From Acidobacteriaceae bacterium (GTDB lineage Bacteria > Acidobacteriota > Terriglobia > Terriglobales > Acidobacteriaceae), in NCBI GenBank assembly GCA_003139975.1, contig PLHN01000516.1, positions 2,434 through 11,692 of the forward strand: a stretch of DNA of 9,259 nt. The letters run 5' to 3'. Under the pieces are notes generated by a model, which had not been told where the DNA came from, ran no database searches, and worked only from the letters and a program-made list of their open reading frames with translations. Shown here piece by piece: positions 6,595 through 9,259 of this stretch (the stretch's first letter is position 1; the number at the start of each line of letters is the position of its first letter). The position numbers and the translations under genes were made by a program.

Positions 6595-6598
6595 CTCC
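6595..6598 (-). promoter_or_regulatory. Ribosome binding site of RND permease 2
   Basis: GGAG on the - strand stands 9 nt before ATG 6585, inside the 52-nt gap after the RND 1 stop (TAG, 6638-6640). It fixes the start at MPRFSIRNPYF, which matches the usual RND N-terminus, over the in-frame ATG at 6669 that lies inside RND 1. Confidence 0.6.
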
Positions 6599-6637
6599 AA
6601 CCGTGATTCGAAAACTTCGTCATAGTGGACGCCGTCC

Positions 6638-9259
6638 CTACGCCTTTTTCTCGGTGGGGCGATTGCCATAAACGAGCAGATAGGCAGCTGGCACGATAAA
6701 TACAGTGAGAACCACCGAGACCGTTAGCCCGCCGATGATGGCACGCGCCAGCGGAGCGTACTGTTCACTCCCAGTGCCTAATTTCATAGCCATCGGCACC
6801 ATCCCGATGATGGTCGCCAGCGATGTCATCAAAATGGGCCGCAGTCGCACGCGGCAGGAAGTGATCACCGCTTCTTCAACCGCTTTTCCCTGCTCTTCCA
6901 GGCGATGAGCGAACTCCACGATCAGAATGCTGTTCGAAGCCGAGATCCCTACAAGCATCAGCACGCCCATCAGCGACATTACGTTCAGAGTTGTTCCCGT
7001 CAACGGGAGGATGATCAAAACGCCGATGAACCCCATCGGAATCGCAAGCATGATGAGGAGCGGATCCTTAAACGACCTAAACTGCGCTACCAGGATGAGA
7101 TAAAGAAGAACTACGGAAAGCGAAAGGCCGATGGCGAAACTGTGGAACGACTCCTGCATGCCCTGTACCATCCCGCGCAGATTGACCCGCACGTTTTCGG
7201 GCATCTTCGTGTCTTTGATCACGCCGCGAACTGAGTCAGCGACTTTTCCAAGGTCCTCTCCGGCGGGAGTGACGTAAACATCGGTCACTCGCTGGATCTG
7301 ATAATGGTCAACCTCGGTTGGGGTCTGGACGTTCTGTAACTTAACCACCGAGTCGAGCGTGGTGGGTTCCTTCAGATTGGGGGCGCGGATTGGAATGTTC
7401 GTTAAGTCTTCAAAGTTATGGATGGCGGCTCGCCCCTTTTCGTAATACTGAACGGTCAAGTAGTAGTCATTGCCCGTTTTGTAGTCCACCCAATAGTTGG
7501 GCGCGATCATGTAGTTCGAATTCAGCGCGGTAATGACGTTATCCACGACTTCTTTTTGCGTCAGGCCGAGTTTTCCGGCGTTGATTCGGTCCACGTCAAG
7601 CCGTAGCGCAGGGTAGTTGAGATCCTGGGGAACATAGACTTCACCAACTCCGTGTAATTGACGAATGCGGCTCGCTAAGTCCTGCGCAACGCCGTAGATT
7701 TGGTGCAGATCCGGACTGCTCACCTGAATATCAATCGGAGCCGGCATTCCCATGTTCAGGATGGCATCCACCATCGAACCGCTCGACAAGAAAGTTCTAA
7801 CGTCTGGAAAACGTCGCGCGATCTCTTTCTGCATGCGATTCATGTATTCGAAACTGCTGAGACGATGAGGCTCCTTAAGAGCTACCTGGATCGTCGCCGT
7901 GTAGGGTCCGGCGTTGGTCGTGTAAAGCGACGAAAAGTCGGGGACGACGCCAATGTTGGACACCACCATTTTGAAGTCGCTTGGATCCACAACCTTGCGA
8001 ATCAGGTCCTCAACCTTGGCGACGTACTGTTCCGTAACTTCAATGCGAGTTCCGGTCGGCACCTTGAAATTGATAGTGAACTGGCCGGCATCGGTCTGAG
8101 GGAAAAAGGCGAGCCCGAGAAAGGGATAAACACACAAGCTGAGTAAAAACACTCCGCTGAGAATCGCCACCGTGCGGCCTGGACGAAGCAACGCACGCCG
8201 TACCCAGTATTCGTAGAAATCCAGGAGACGATTGAACCGCCGGTTGAAGCCGCGGTTGAACCGGTCCCACCAGGACAGATTTGCCGGTGGCTGCGCCTCC
8301 GCTCCGGGAGGCGTTTCGCCGTAGCCTTCCTGGTGCGGCACACTTTTCAGAAAACGGGAACAAAATAGCGGGATGACAGTCATCGCCACGAAATACGATG
8401 CGAAAAGCGAGATCACTACCGCCAAGGCGAGCGCACTGAACAGGAACTTGCTCACACCGTAAAGAAACGTGACCGGAAAAAAGACTACGACCGTGGTCAG
8501 CGTGGCGGCCAGAACTGCAAGGCTCACCTCGTTTCCGCCAACTTCAGCGGCGGCGGCCGGGGCGGCGCCCATCTCCAAATGGCGATAGATGTTTTCGAGC
8601 GAAATGACGGAGTTGTCAATGACGCGTGAAAAGGCTAGCGCCAATCCGCCGAGAATCATCGTGTTGATCGTGCTGCCACTTAGGTTTAGCACCACGAATG
8701 TCGCCAGCGCAGAAAGCGGAATCGAGAGAAACACCGCCGTGGTAGCGCGGAAACTGCCCAAGAATACAAGAATCATGAGGCTGGTCAGCAGCAGCCCGAT
8801 CAGACCTTCATGGAGCAACGTCTTGATCGCTTCCTTCACGAAAGCCGATTGGTCGAACACAACCGTGGCCACCAGTTGCTTGGGAATGTCGTAAAGGTGC
8901 TGAATCATGTCGCGAATGCCGTTTACGACGTCGATGGTGTTGGTGTCGCCGCCCTGTTTCATGATCGGCAAATAGACGGACCGCTGACCATCCACGCGCA
9001 CCAGGTTGTACTGAATTTGATTGGCGTCCTTGGCCTCGCCAATATCGTTGATGGAAACCCACGAGTTACCTTCGGTCTTGACTGGGATCTTGCCCAGTTG
9101 ATCCATGTCGCTGACCAGGCTGTTCGAATAGACGTAATAATCGAAGGGGCCCATCTTTACGTCGCCAGCCGGCAGGATCAGGTTGAAGTTGTTCACCGCA
9201 TCCACAACATTCATGGGACTCAGTTGGCGGGATGCCAGCTTGTAGGGATCCACGTACAC
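6638..9259 (-). CDS. RND efflux permease 1 (5' end outside window)
   Basis: An inner-membrane RND-superfamily drug/proton antiporter permease (AcrB/MdtBC-like). It exports substrates with an adaptor and a TolC-type channel. 873 residues are visible and the frame is open at the right edge; the terminal GTG is an internal valine. By comparison with RND 2 about 183 N-terminal residues are missing, so the full protein is ~1056 residues, normal for the family. Visible parts, numbered in the window: rest of the first porter half (1-150), TM2-TM6 (~152-305) with Asp215 in SRVIDNSVISLENIYRHLE, a cytoplasmic linker (~305-350), TM7 (~366-386), second porter/docking half (~390-690), TM8-TM12 (~705-864) and a short charged tail. 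At the TM10 position of AcrB Lys940 it has serine (GISASNSILIVEF, Ser775), and AcrB Asp408 is Asn here, so the proton relay differs from AcrB. No lesion is seen. It stops at TAG, 52 nt before RND 2. Confidence 0.93.
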   Translation of the reverse strand: MYVDPYKLASRQLSPMNVVDAVNNFNLILPAGDVKMGPFDYYVYSNSLVSDMDQLGKIPVKTEGNSWVSINDIGEAKDANQIQYNLVRVDGQRSVYLPIMKQGGDTNTIDVVNGIRDMIQHLYDIPKQLVATVVFDQSAFVKEAIKTLLHEGLIGLLLTSLMILVFLGSFRATTAVFLSIPLSALATFVVLNLSGSTINTMILGGLALAFSRVIDNSVISLENIYRHLEMGAAPAAAAEVGGNEVSLAVLAATLTTVVVFFPVTFLYGVSKFLFSALALAVVISLFASYFVAMTVIPLFCSRFLKSVPHQEGYGETPPGAEAQPPANLSWWDRFNRGFNRRFNRLLDFYEYWVRRALLRPGRTVAILSGVFLLSLCVYPFLGLAFFPQTDAGQFTINFKVPTGTRIEVTEQYVAKVEDLIRKVVDPSDFKMVVSNIGVVPDFSSLYTTNAGPYTATIQVALKEPHRLSSFEYMNRMQKEIARRFPDVRTFLSSGSMVDAILNMGMPAPIDIQVSSPDLHQIYGVAQDLASRIRQLHGVGEVYVPQDLNYPALRLDVDRINAGKLGLTQKEVVDNVITALNSNYMIAPNYWVDYKTGNDYYLTVQYYEKGRAAIHNFEDLTNIPIRAPNLKEPTTLDSVVKLQNVQTPTEVDHYQIQRVTDVYVTPAGEDLGKVADSVRGVIKDTKMPENVRVNLRGMVQGMQESFHSFAIGLSLSVVLLYLILVAQFRSFKDPLLIMLAIPMGFIGVLIILPLTGTTLNVMSLMGVLMLVGISASNSILIVEFAHRLEEQGKAVEEAVITSCRVRLRPILMTSLATIIGMVPMAMKLGTGSEQYAPLARAIIGGLTVSVVLTVFIVPAAYLLVYGNRPTEKKA

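Noticed and set aside
6586..6669. Start of RND 2 at the upstream ATG 6669
   Set aside because: It lies inside the end of RND 1, would add an Arg-rich 28-residue leader not typical of RND permeases, and lacks the GGAG that precedes ATG 6585.

Overview
The window looks like a chromosomal piece of a Gram-negative bacterium with moderately high GC. It carries an outer-membrane efflux channel of the TolC family and tripartite RND pump permeases. The style of the tandem RND pair, the small membrane protein with an extracytoplasmic domain and the short GC-rich hairpins between genes remind me of soil Acidobacteriota. That assignment is inference from memory, not a search result.

Layout, left to right. 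Positions 3-530 (+ strand) hold the C-terminal ~90% of kdpC, the last structural gene of a Kdp potassium-ATPase operon that enters from the left edge. Positions 531-813 are a gene-free stretch between two convergent genes; it contains several short perfect inverted repeats. Everything from 814 to the right edge is on the - strand and reads right to left as one probable operon: RND permease 1 (6638-9259, its first ~183 codons lie outside the window), RND permease 2 (3244-6585), a TolC-family outer-membrane protein (1794-3230), and a five-helix membrane protein of unknown function (814-1695). The gaps are 52, 13 and 98 nt. The periplasmic adaptor normally needed by such a pump is not in the window and may lie upstream of RND 1.

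The two RND permeases are close paralogues along their whole shared length. RND 1 is intact as far as it can be seen. RND 2 is interrupted by three single-base insertions, each in or next to a short run of one base. Removing them on paper restores a 1112-residue protein that aligns end to end with RND 1. The gene is therefore either freshly broken or carries sequence errors. RND 2 also differs from RND 1 by a ~53-residue, cysteine-containing, in-frame insert at a loop that, by alignment to AcrB, lies on the face of the docking domain turned to the adaptor/TolC. It also has extra acidic residues inside transmembrane helices.

How the genes would work together: the RND pair would capture substrates in the inner membrane/periplasm using the proton gradient, and the TolC protein would provide the outer-membrane exit. 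Two tandem permeases before one tolC resemble the MdtBC arrangement, so RND 1 and RND 2 could have formed a mixed trimer or could be alternative pumps. The substrate cannot be told from the sequence. KdpC is functionally unrelated and only adjacent.
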